In this document: positions 16,250-24,580 of the stretch, in pieces
Numbering within the stretch: position 1 is the stretch's first letter
How the letters are laid out: each line of letters starts with the position of its first letter
Origin: Spirosoma montaniterrae
GTDB taxonomy: Bacteria > Bacteroidota > Bacteroidia > Cytophagales > Spirosomataceae
Assembly (NCBI RefSeq): GCF_001988955.1
Contig: NZ_CP014263.1
Span: forward strand, 992,001-1,056,000
Direction: 5' to 3'
Length of the DNA: 64,000 bases
The notes under the pieces: generated by a model
Seen by the model: the letters and a program-made list of their open reading frames with translations, nothing else
Databases searched by the model: none
What the model was told of the DNA's origin: nothing
Translations under genes and position numbers: made by a program

Positions 16250-17699
16250 GGTTGTTAAGTTGAAAGTGAGCCGGAAATTCGTCGCGCAGAGCCTGCTGTG
16301 CTGCGTGATAGCCACACAGCCCATGAACACCACCACCCGGCGGGGTCGATGATGAGCACAGATACAGCCCTCGCGCCGAGGTGCGATAGGGCGATGCCCG
16401 CAGAGCAGGGCGGGTAAACAATTGTGTCAGATCGGCCCGACCCCCGTTGATGTCGCCCCCGCGATAGTTGGGGTTATAGTGTTCGAGGTCAGCCGTATTC
16501 AGCGTGTGGCGGGCCAGAACCCGGTCGCGGAAGCCGGGCGCAAACCGTTCGATCTGCCGTTCGATAGCCGCCGTCATATCCACTGTCGAACCATTTGGGA
16601 CGTGGCAGTAAGCCCAGGCCGTATGCTTCCCGGCGGGCGCGCGGGTGGGGTCGAACCGGCTTTGTTGAGCCAGCAGCACAAAAGGGCGTTCGGGGTGCTG
16701 ACCACGCGCTACGGCCCGTTCGGCAGCCGCAATTTCGGCCAGTGTGCCGCCGACGTGTACCGTTCCGGCGTGACCGCAGCTTTCGTTTTTGAATGGCACA
16801 GGACCATCGAGTGCGTAATCGACTTTAAAAACACCCGCGCCGTGCCGATACCGTTTCAGTTGCCACCGATACAGAGCCGACAGCCGATGCCCGGCAATGT
16901 TGAGCAGTTGCGTAGGTGTCAGATCAAACAGCACGGCTCGTGCCAGTGGTAGCTGTCTTAGCGATTTCACCCGTATGCCCGTCTCGATTTTACCCCCCAG
17001 CGACACAAAGTAGCCTGCCAGCGCATCGGCAATGGCCTGCGAACCACCTTTCGGCATGGGCCAGCCTTTTAGGTGAGCCTGCGTCATGAGTACCAGCCCA
17101 ATGGCCGAGGTTGTGAGTTGGTTGAGCGGCAGTAATGAATGAGCTGCCATACCGGCAAACAACCCCCGCGCAGCTTCGCCCCGAAAAAGGGCATTCGCCA
17201 GCCACTCGGCGGGCATCAACGCTTTCAGCCCAAACGACATGATGTTCAGCAGGCGCGGGTGCAGGGTCAGCGGCCCCAGCACACTGGCTTCGATGTCGGC
17301 CCATCGCTCTCGGATGGGGGCCACCAGCCGGGTGTAGGCTTCGGCATCGATGCCCAACCCGTGCGCCGTTTCGAGAATCGAGTGCCGGAGCAAAGCCGCC
17401 GTGCCATTGTCGAAGGGGTGGGCGGCAGCTATGGGCGGCTCAATGTAGGTCAGGCCAAAATCAGACAAGGGCAACTGGCGAAAAAACGGTGAGTTAACGC
17501 CCATTGGGTGAATGGCCGAACAGATGTCGTGCCGAAAACCTGGCAGCGTCAGTTCGGCAGTGCGCATACCACCCCCCACCGTTTTTTTGGCTTCGAGCAA
17601 CAGCACCGACAGGCCCGCGTGTTGTAGGGTGATGGCCGCTGCCAGCCCGTTTGGTCCGGAGCCAACTACAACAGCGTCGAAATCAGGGTGTGTGTGCAT
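16167..17699 (-). CDS. FAD-dependent oxidoreductase, phytoene-desaturase/PYROXD2-like
   Basis: 510 residues. The N-terminus DAVVVGSGPNGLAAAITLQHAGLSV is the dinucleotide-binding GxGxxG fold, followed by LLLEAKKTVGGGMRTAELTLPGFRHD. The C-terminal flavin block is YLCSSSTPPGGGVHGLCGYHAAQQAL. Relatives desaturate or isomerise isoprenoids and other lipids; substrate unknown. The last 28 or so residues after about DKHAPY look non-conserved and are the part that overlaps the next gene, as if an original stop codon was lost. Its start overlaps the ABC transporter by 34 bases. Confidence 0.88.
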   Translation of the reverse strand: MHTHPDFDAVVVGSGPNGLAAAITLQHAGLSVLLLEAKKTVGGGMRTAELTLPGFRHDICSAIHPMGVNSPFFRQLPLSDFGLTYIEPPIAAAHPFDNGTAALLRHSILETAHGLGIDAEAYTRLVAPIRERWADIEASVLGPLTLHPRLLNIMSFGLKALMPAEWLANALFRGEAARGLFAGMAAHSLLPLNQLTTSAIGLVLMTQAHLKGWPMPKGGSQAIADALAGYFVSLGGKIETGIRVKSLRQLPLARAVLFDLTPTQLLNIAGHRLSALYRWQLKRYRHGAGVFKVDYALDGPVPFKNESCGHAGTVHVGGTLAEIAAAERAVARGQHPERPFVLLAQQSRFDPTRAPAGKHTAWAYCHVPNGSTVDMTAAIERQIERFAPGFRDRVLARHTLNTADLEHYNPNYRGGDINGGRADLTQLFTRPALRASPYRTSARGLYLCSSSTPPGGGVHGLCGYHAAQQALRDEFPAHFQLNNHDKHAPYALSRWPERTDDSGHRLARPV

Positions 17700-19357
17700 G
17701 GTAAGAGCGGTTCAGTGCCGATTTCCCGGTTGCTTGCCAGTAAAATCGTCAGGTTATCAGCGCGTTGGTCGAGCCAGTCGATCAGTTGGCGGGCACCGTC
17801 GTCGGTCAGGCCGGCAAACGGTTCATCGAGCAGCAGAATTGGCTTCCGGGTGAGCAGGGCACGCGTTAGCCGCAGCACCGACCGTTGGCCTTCGGAGAGG
17901 TTGCGGCCCTGTTCGCCAATCAGATCGTCGAGGTGCAGGCGTCCGGGCAGGTTCGTTATGGCCTGTAGTTCGTTCAGCAGTTTCTCGGCGCGGGGCCGTT
18001 TGTCAGCTTTTCGGCTGTACGAAATGGCCTCGAACACGGTGCGGCCCAGCAGCGGCACGTCTGCCGAGGCCAGCGTGACGTGTTTGCGAACCGACGCCAC
18101 CGAGTGTTCGCTTACTACCTGCCCATCGATTCGGATATTGCCACCGCTGGGGGTGTACAGGCCCAGAAGCAGGTTGAACGCGGTGGTTTTGCCCGTACCC
18201 GGCCCTCCCGGCATCTGCGTGATGGTGCCAGCACTGGCCGACAAAGACAGGTCGTTCAGCACCGATTTACCGGACACATAGGCAAATGAAACCGCATCGA
18301 ATACAACTACTCCTTTCGTTACCTGCAAGGCTGGCCGGTGGTCGGTATCTTCGGCAGGCTGGGCGAAAAAGTCGGCTAATTTGTTGAGCGAGAGTCGGCC
18401 CGTTCGCCAAACCGATCCTACCCGCAGCAACCGCCGAAAAACGGGCCGTAAACTCAGTACCAGCAGAATAAACGTTATCAGAATACCCCCCGTCTGGCGA
18501 CTGACCCCATTGGGCAACAGCGCGTGGACGCCCAGCAGAACCGCGAAGATCAGTGCATAAACAGCCACCGGCAGTACGCCTTCCAGCGCACTACGCCAGT
18601 CAAGTGCATCACGATTAGCCCGCGTGAGGTTAGCTGACCGCTTCGCAAACTGTTCATTCTCAACAGATTCCCGGTTGAAGACTTTGATGGTCTCCAGGGC
18701 GGCCAGCCGGGTGGCTACGTGGGCCACATAGCCTGAACGCAGATCGCGCCGTTGTATCGTGTGGGTTTCCAATCGGTTGTTGATCCACCGGAGCAACCCC
18801 AGAAACGGTAGCATACTGAAGACCAGGATGCCCGTGAGCGGGGCGTTGAGCCAGAGCAGCACCAGCCCCGCCAGCGTCAGAAACAGCACGTCCTGCATAA
18901 ACCCAATGCCGCCTTTGGTGAGGTATCGGCGCAGACTCCCAAAATCGCTGCTGTAGCGAAGCAGGTACTTGCCAATGGGTTTCTGCCGGTGAGTGGCCGT
19001 GGGCAGGGCGAGCTGATGGGCAAAAACGCGCTCGCGCATCTCCTGCACAAAATACTCGCCCAATGTGCCGGTCAGCCGATAATTGGCGTATCCCAACAAG
19101 CCACGCAGCACAATCAGAGCCGCAAACATGCCGAAGAACGTACTCCACGCCTGACCGCTAAGCCAGCTCATTCCCAGCGTGTTGAGGGCTTGCCCCCGGT
19201 TAGAAACTCCGCCGAAAAACTGCTCGTAGAACCGCCCCAGACTAAGTGGGAGCAACAGCGTGACGGCACTGTTCAATAAACCTATCCCCACCGACAGGCC
19301 CACCAGCCGCCACCGCTGGCGCAGAAACGGGTAAAGTAGTTGATGCTGGGTAGCCAT
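17666..19357 (-). CDS. ABC exporter, fused permease and ATPase
   Basis: 563 residues. Residues about 1-320 form the six-helix exporter domain; about 340-563 the ATPase, with Walker A GGPGTGKTTAFNLLLG, signature LSEGQRSVLRLTR and Walker B PILLLDEPFAGL. The switch histidine that normally follows (as in VSHR) is replaced: the strand reads TILLASNREIG, with Asn at that place. Lower or altered ATPase activity is therefore possible, unless a partner supplies the residue. It starts 2 bases after the P-loop gene stop and overlaps the oxidoreductase by 34 bases. Likely exports the product of this operon. Confidence 0.9.
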   Translation of the reverse strand: MATQHQLLYPFLRQRWRLVGLSVGIGLLNSAVTLLLPLSLGRFYEQFFGGVSNRGQALNTLGMSWLSGQAWSTFFGMFAALIVLRGLLGYANYRLTGTLGEYFVQEMRERVFAHQLALPTATHRQKPIGKYLLRYSSDFGSLRRYLTKGGIGFMQDVLFLTLAGLVLLWLNAPLTGILVFSMLPFLGLLRWINNRLETHTIQRRDLRSGYVAHVATRLAALETIKVFNRESVENEQFAKRSANLTRANRDALDWRSALEGVLPVAVYALIFAVLLGVHALLPNGVSRQTGGILITFILLVLSLRPVFRRLLRVGSVWRTGRLSLNKLADFFAQPAEDTDHRPALQVTKGVVVFDAVSFAYVSGKSVLNDLSLSASAGTITQMPGGPGTGKTTAFNLLLGLYTPSGGNIRIDGQVVSEHSVASVRKHVTLASADVPLLGRTVFEAISYSRKADKRPRAEKLLNELQAITNLPGRLHLDDLIGEQGRNLSEGQRSVLRLTRALLTRKPILLLDEPFAGLTDDGARQLIDWLDQRADNLTILLASNREIGTEPLLPCTHTLISTLL

Positions 19358-19359
19358 CG

Positions 19360-20454
19360 TCAGGCTGCTTTTAGCATTAGTCGCTGCTCCAGGGCGTAAA
19401 CCGGCACTTCGCAGTCGGCAGGGAGCGGCTTACGGCTCATCAGCAGCGACGCGCCTTCGCTTTGCAGCTTCTCGAGCGTGAAAATGGGCAGGCTGACCTG
19501 TTCGTTCACTTCGCGCATCAGCAGCGGGCTGGTGGTAAACATACCACAGAGGGCAAACGGTGCAATACCCCAGCGTTGTAAGGTCTGTACACCACACACC
19601 GCCGAGAGGCTGTCGCAGGCCGAGAAAATAACTTCGTGTACCGTCTGCATGAAGCGTTCATTTTGCAGCAGCATTTTGGTTTCGCGCTGGTAAATACCGT
19701 CGGCTATTTCCATCACAACGTAATCGGGGTCTGATTCGAGGGCCTGATGCAGCAGCGATTCGTAGAGATCGAGTAGTTCGTTTTCGGCGCACATGTAAGT
19801 CGAAGGGAACCCGAACAGGCTGAAATCCAGCGATTGAGCGGCACCGAGGTCGTAGGCCAGGTCGCGGTCTTTGGTAAATACCGTACCGGTGAGTTTGATA
19901 AACACAACGCGCTTTCCTTTCCGAACGAGACCATGTACGAGGTGGGCCGCCGTAGTTGTTTTACCGCTGTCCATCGACGAACCAATCGACAGCACAACTT
20001 TCGTGAACGAAGCCGACAGTCCTGAGAAGCCAAAAAGCTGTTCGGCTTTCATTTTTTTTGTATTAACGACCTGCCCGCTGTCGTCGGTGGCGTAACCAAT
20101 GATGCGTAGCCGCGTTGGGCCACCCCCACTGAATTTGGCGTGGGTGCTGTGTACCCAACCTACCGTGCCACCCGCACCGAGGATGTGAAATTCCTGCTGG
20201 CACTGCTCTGGCACGTAGCCTTCAAATTGTTCGGTAGCGTAGCGATGCCCAAAAGCCGCCATGATCCGGTCGCCGGGCATAATCTTGTTCATGACGCCCG
20301 TTTCGCCCTGAATGGTCAGGTGCTTGCCCAGACTGAGGACTTCAAAAACGGCTACGTCGCCTACCTGCGGCACGTAATACTGAGTACGCTGCTTGTCGAG
20401 TGAAACATGCTGCACATCGGCGCAGATAAAGGTTTTTTTCAGACGGGGTTCCAT
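19360..20454 (-). CDS. P-loop NTPase of unknown function (DUF1611/MobB-like C-terminal domain)
   Basis: 364 residues in two parts. Residues 1-150 are a beta-rich domain (VFEVLSLGKHLTIQGETG, PGDRIMAAFGHRYATEQFEG). Residues about 165-330 are a SIMIBI-like P-loop domain: VVLSIGSSMDSGKTTTAAHL is Walker A and YVVMEIADGIYQRE is the acidic strand. This resembles DUF1611 and MobB-type proteins, which bind GTP or ATP. First gene of the five-gene operon. A role in making, charging or sensing the exported product is conceivable, but nothing in the sequence fixes it. Confidence 0.7.
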   Translation of the reverse strand: MEPRLKKTFICADVQHVSLDKQRTQYYVPQVGDVAVFEVLSLGKHLTIQGETGVMNKIMPGDRIMAAFGHRYATEQFEGYVPEQCQQEFHILGAGGTVGWVHSTHAKFSGGGPTRLRIIGYATDDSGQVVNTKKMKAEQLFGFSGLSASFTKVVLSIGSSMDSGKTTTAAHLVHGLVRKGKRVVFIKLTGTVFTKDRDLAYDLGAAQSLDFSLFGFPSTYMCAENELLDLYESLLHQALESDPDYVVMEIADGIYQRETKMLLQNERFMQTVHEVIFSACDSLSAVCGVQTLQRWGIAPFALCGMFTTSPLLMREVNEQVSLPIFTLEKLQSEGASLLMSRKPLPADCEVPVYALEQRLMLKAA

Positions 20455-20494
20455 GCGCTTATTTTTTTAAAGTTGATGCACGACTTGGTTAGCG

Positions 20495-20555
20495 TTGGTC
20501 TGGCTGATCGGGGCGGGTTGCGAATCGCACCGATTAGCCAGCCTTCCAATCAAAG
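20495..20555 (-). promoter_or_regulatory. structured 5-prime leader candidate of the five-gene operon
   Basis: TGGCTGATCGG (20501-20511) pairs with CCGATTAGCCA (20530-20540), 11 pairs including one G-T, with a short inner GCG-AAT-CGC stem and an outer GTTGG/CCAAT helix across an internal loop. It sits 41-100 bases upstream of the operon's first ATG, where a riboswitch or protein-binding leader would lie. No known riboswitch class is recognised. Confidence 0.35.
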
Positions 20556-20620
20556 TCGTAGCTACCCGAGCGGATGTAATCGAAGTATTGAAAAATTTTA
20601 TATGATAGTTTCTGAAAAAG

Positions 20621-20660
20621 AAAAAAGGCTCGTCTCTGCATCAGAAACGAGCCTTTTTTG
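20621..20660 (-). terminator. intrinsic terminator of the anti-sigma-like gene
   Basis: AAAAAAGGCTCGT and ACGAGCCTTTTTT form a strong stem with a short loop and a T run on either strand. It lies 14 bases after the stop of the minus-strand gene 20674-21474. Confidence 0.9.
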
Positions 20661-20673
20661 TAAATAACTATCC

Positions 20674-21474
20674 TTATTTTTTCCAGGCAATTAGTTTTAG
20701 TTTCCACAAATCCGTTCGGCTAACGAAGGCGTGGTAAGGGTGATTGGCATCTTCATAAATCCGGCTGAAGAGGGCGTAAGCTGGTTCGTACTGTTTCGCG
20801 CCTAAATAAGCCAATGCCTGATAATACTCGGTTTCTGACGAGAAGTAGGGCGTAACCCGCTGCCTGTTGGCCTGTTGCAGTTGTCCGAAGGCAGCAAGCG
20901 CAGATTCATACTGCCGCAATTCGAGGTGCGCCACGCCCGTCAGAAAATAATCGGGTGGTCGCTGGGTAGGCAGGGTTCGGGCCTGTTGCACTACGCCGGC
21001 AAAATCACCGGCCCGGTAGCGCGATTCTAACCGCGAAGGCAAATCGTCGGTGCCGCGCGTGGTGGGAAGCTGATAGCCTACAAATTTTTCGCCGTAAATG
21101 CCCTCCTCGCTGACGGTGGCAAGCTGGTAGCCACCAAATCCCAGCACTGCCAGCAGCACCGACGCGGCAATGCGTACTACCCAGCCCAGTGCGCCGGACC
21201 GCCCGACGCTGCTATTCAGCGGGATTACTTTAGCTTCGACAGCGTTAGCATCCTGTTCGGCGCGTTCGGCCCGAAGCTGGGTCATAAACTGTGCATGAAC
21301 CTGCCGCACGTCGGCGCGGATGGCTCCCACCTGCACCGCCCGTTGGCTAATCAGAAGGCTGTCGAAGAGGTGACGGAGGTCGGGGTTTCGTGCCAGTTCC
21401 TGCTCAAAGGCGGTGGCTTCGTCGGACGTCAGTTCGTTGCTGAGGTAGCGGTCAATTCGGTCGATTGGTTCCAT
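20674..21474 (-). CDS. putative anti-sigma factor with TPR-like periplasmic part
   Basis: 266 residues. The N-terminal cytoplasmic part (DRIDRYLSNELTSDEATAFEQEL) resembles the zinc-less anti-sigma N-domain common in Bacteroidota. One membrane helix (VVRIAASVLLAVLGFGGYQLA, about residues 103-123) leads to a periplasmic region with TPR-like helices (YFLTGVAHLELRQYESALAAF, YYQALAYLGAKQYEPAYALF). It begins 1 base after the stop of the ECF sigma gene, the classic sigma/anti-sigma layout. It probably holds the sigma factor at the membrane until a signal arrives. Confidence 0.8.
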   Translation of the reverse strand: MEPIDRIDRYLSNELTSDEATAFEQELARNPDLRHLFDSLLISQRAVQVGAIRADVRQVHAQFMTQLRAERAEQDANAVEAKVIPLNSSVGRSGALGWVVRIAASVLLAVLGFGGYQLATVSEEGIYGEKFVGYQLPTTRGTDDLPSRLESRYRAGDFAGVVQQARTLPTQRPPDYFLTGVAHLELRQYESALAAFGQLQQANRQRVTPYFSSETEYYQALAYLGAKQYEPAYALFSRIYEDANHPYHAFVSRTDLWKLKLIAWKK

Positions 21475-21475
21475 A

Positions 21476-22087
21476 TCATCGGGTGCGCTGGAGCGCGTCT
21501 CTCACAGATTCCGACAGGCCGGGCGTGCGCTGAACAAACTCGGTCATGTCTTTTAAACATTTGTGTTTCTTGTTTCGAAGTACCTGTTCGCTGCCGTAAT
21601 CGGTTTGGGTAAGAATTTCCTTCATCGACAGGTTCTGGTAATAAAACAGCGTCAGAATTTTCCGACAGGCGTCGCCTAAGCGGTCAAACAGGGCTGTCAG
21701 GGTTTGCTGGGCTTCGAGGCTCATCACGTAAGCCGATACGTCGTCTTCTTCCTGATCACGTTCGGTTTCAAAGACTTCGTTGCGCCGGGTGTCGCTGCCG
21801 CGCTTCCGCAGCATAGTAATCCAGTGGTTGCGGGCCAGTGTAAACAACAGCGATTTTACACTGGCTTCACCCCGATATTTATCCTGCTGTATCAGATCGA
21901 CCAACGAGACCATTACCTCCTGTACTACGTCTTCGGCGTCCATTTCACTACCACTGTTCGTCAGCACGTATCGTTCCAGCAGCCGGTAATAGCGGTCGTA
22001 CAAGAACAGCAGTGCCTGATTCACATTGGTTTTCGACCGGATCGCCTGGATTAGTTCGGCATCGGTGAATGTTGTTCGGGTTGCCAT
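21476..22087 (-). CDS. ECF-type RNA polymerase sigma factor
   Basis: 203 residues. Region 2: QALLFLYDRYYRLLERYVLT and AEDVVQEVMVSLVDLIQQ, then KSLLFTLARNHWITMLRKR. Region 4: LFDRLGDACRKILTLFYYQNLSMKEIL, followed by the recognition helix region ending LRNKKHKCL. The spacing of a long acidic linker between regions is usual for Bacteroidota ECF factors. It is followed at once by the putative anti-sigma gene. Target genes are not identifiable here. Confidence 0.92.
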   Translation of the reverse strand: MATRTTFTDAELIQAIRSKTNVNQALLFLYDRYYRLLERYVLTNSGSEMDAEDVVQEVMVSLVDLIQQDKYRGEASVKSLLFTLARNHWITMLRKRGSDTRRNEVFETERDQEEDDVSAYVMSLEAQQTLTALFDRLGDACRKILTLFYYQNLSMKEILTQTDYGSEQVLRNKKHKCLKDMTEFVQRTPGLSESVRDALQRTR

Positions 22088-22155
22088 AGCTACGGTTAAT
22101 AGTTAGTCGAAATAAGCAGTGGAAATGTAATACCGATTGCCTGAAAAAACCGTAT

Positions 22156-24390
22156 TTACAACGAAAACCAGTACGTTAATTTAGCGACGAGGGCGCGGTC
22201 GCGGGTGCGAAACGGCTCAAAATAGCGTGCTTCCGACAGTGTGGTAGCCTGCGTAAAATAATTATTGGTGTACACAAGGTAAAAATCGCTGACGGGCTTA
22301 AACCGCCACTGAAGCCGGGCGTTGATGTTCAGGTTGTTGACCTGATTGTTGTACTGCACAAACGTGGTCAGATACAGATTTCGGGTAAACGTCAGGTCGG
22401 CGCGGGGGCCAATCAGCCACAAATCGGCGTCGTTATAGCCATCTGGTAGTCGAATGCGGTTGTAGTTGACCTCAAGAGCCACCGACGCGAAGGGCTGATG
22501 CCGATAATGGAGCGTGCCGTGCAGATTCACCAACTGCCCGTTGTAGTACTGCCCAAACCGCGATTCGATAGTGCCGTAAATCAATTGCCGACTGTCGGAC
22601 TGATACTGGATTTTTGCCTGTGCGTATCGGTACGATGAACCTGCCGGAAGCTGCCGTTCGGGGTCATTCTTGCCCGACGGGTCGAATGGGCTGAACAGAT
22701 ACACGTATTCCCAGCGCAGAAACGTAAACTTCAAACTGGCCGTGTTCTGAAACTTGACGCGGCCATACAACCCGGCTTCCCAGTCGAGCAGGCGTTGCTG
22801 GGTTGTGCCGTATACGACGTCGACTTCGGGGCCGAAACTGATGGCGTTGATGGTTCTACGCAGGTCATTTTTCGGGAAATACGTGTAACTCGCTTTGTTG
22901 ATAGTACGTACAATGCCCCGACGTGGCACAAACCCTACATCGGGCGTATAGTGGCGACCGATGATTTCGTTCTCGGTTTCGGCATTGAATCGCTTCGTGC
23001 TGTAATCGAGCCGTGCTCCGGCCACAAACTGTTCGCTGCGGTTTTGATTTCTCAATAGCTTGTGATAGAAAAACTTACCCTGCCAGATACCGTCGGGCGA
23101 AGCCAGATTGTAGTCGGCCCCCACTACGGTATTATACCCCGTTCGGTCGATTTTGTTAACGACAATGCCGCCGATGGTTGAGCGTGAAAACACCCGGTAC
23201 TGGGCCGTGGCAACGGTGAAGTTTGCCGTTCGTATGCCCAGACTGGCGTCTTCGGCGGTCTGTACGTTAAGCAGGCCCACGCGCCAGCGGTCGTTGAGTT
23301 TGCCGCTCAGCCGCAACCCCGCGTGAATGGCGTTGCGTTCGAGTTCGTCGCTGACGGGGCTGCGGACCAGCCCAATCCGGCGCGAGAAAAAAGGCTTCGC
23401 TTTGCTGAACCCAAACGAACCGAAGAGGTCGGCGTTTTCAACAAAAAACTGCCGCCGTTCGGGAAAATAGAGTTCAAACCGGCTGAGATTTGTTACCTGC
23501 TGATCGACTTCGACCTGCGCGAAATCGGGGTTTACCGTGAGGTCGAGATTAAGTGAGGGTGTCAGGCTCACCTTAGCGTCGAAGCCCGCGTTGAGCCGGG
23601 GTTGGGCGGGTATGTCGCGCACGTAATCGCGCTCAACGTCGGCCAGTACGTAGGGGATAAACGCCATGTTTTTACCGGGTTGTGGCGGTTGCTGGTCCCA
23701 GACGAGCGTACCCGAAAAAGCCAGATCGCTGCTGTTGAACCCGCGCGGAATGGGTGCCCAGCACGACCGTTCGTTGTCGGCCAGATTATAGCGAAAAAAG
23801 TTGATACCCCACTGGTTTGCTTCGCGCTCGGCCCGGTAACGCAGCGTTTTGAACGGAATGGCGATTTCCACAATCCAGCGGTCGTTGAGGTTGGTGACTC
23901 GGCTTGTCCAGCGGTTATCCCAATCGGTAGAAAAATGATCGCCGTTGGAAACAAGCCCTTCGCGCTCAACGCCATACGGGTTTACGGCAAACTGAAACGC
24001 CGTTTGTTTATCGCGGAATGTGTCGATGTTGATCAGCACGGCGTCGGAGTGTCCACTCGTCGCAAAATCGCGCCGGAGCGACGGTATAACGTACTGCTGC
24101 TGCTGAAACGCGACAATGCCGATATATAGATTTTGTTGATCGTAAGTAAGCCGAACTTCGGTTTGTTTGCCCGCCCGGAGCGTGTCGTAGGGAAATTGCT
24201 GCCAGAAGTTTCGCGCCGGGCGGGCCGATTTCCAGGCGGCTTCCGTCAGTTTGCCATCCAGTACAATTCGGCCCGTTGCCCGCCGAATTGGAAGCCGATA
24301 GCGTTGGTCGTTGTCGGCGTTCTGAGCCAGCGAAACCGGGCTTGCACCAAGACTAAGGGCCAGGAAGAACAGTGGAGGTAATAAACGCAT
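22156..24390 (-). CDS. outer-membrane DUF5916 protein with CBM9-like domain
   Basis: 744 residues. Signal peptide (ending SLAQ), then a carbohydrate-binding family 9-like domain (RIVLDGKLTEAAWKSARP, EVRLTYDQQNLYIGIVAF) and a long DUF5916 region (SLNLDLTVNPDFAQVEVDQQ, RRQFFVENADLFGSFG) which is predicted to form a beta-barrel; the last residue is an aromatic-containing strand (KLTYWFSL), typical of outer-membrane barrels. The family is wide in Bacteroidota and its biochemical role is not established. Confidence 0.88.
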   Translation of the reverse strand: MRLLPPLFFLALSLGASPVSLAQNADNDQRYRLPIRRATGRIVLDGKLTEAAWKSARPARNFWQQFPYDTLRAGKQTEVRLTYDQQNLYIGIVAFQQQQYVIPSLRRDFATSGHSDAVLINIDTFRDKQTAFQFAVNPYGVEREGLVSNGDHFSTDWDNRWTSRVTNLNDRWIVEIAIPFKTLRYRAEREANQWGINFFRYNLADNERSCWAPIPRGFNSSDLAFSGTLVWDQQPPQPGKNMAFIPYVLADVERDYVRDIPAQPRLNAGFDAKVSLTPSLNLDLTVNPDFAQVEVDQQVTNLSRFELYFPERRQFFVENADLFGSFGFSKAKPFFSRRIGLVRSPVSDELERNAIHAGLRLSGKLNDRWRVGLLNVQTAEDASLGIRTANFTVATAQYRVFSRSTIGGIVVNKIDRTGYNTVVGADYNLASPDGIWQGKFFYHKLLRNQNRSEQFVAGARLDYSTKRFNAETENEIIGRHYTPDVGFVPRRGIVRTINKASYTYFPKNDLRRTINAISFGPEVDVVYGTTQQRLLDWEAGLYGRVKFQNTASLKFTFLRWEYVYLFSPFDPSGKNDPERQLPAGSSYRYAQAKIQYQSDSRQLIYGTIESRFGQYYNGQLVNLHGTLHYRHQPFASVALEVNYNRIRLPDGYNDADLWLIGPRADLTFTRNLYLTTFVQYNNQVNNLNINARLQWRFKPVSDFYLVYTNNYFTQATTLSEARYFEPFRTRDRALVAKLTYWFSL

Positions 24391-24580
24391 AGCCGGTGTA
24401 CTTGGTCAGCAGTAAACAGGCATAAGTCGAAGCCAGCAGACCGAACGTAACCGGGCCGGAAACTTTTCCAGACGAAATCGAACCGGTCAAAATCTGGCGG
24501 GAAGGTCGTTAATGCGGTATTTGTTGTATGAGAGAATTATCATTATTAATTTTCAGGATTCCTCTTTCCTTCTCAACCTT

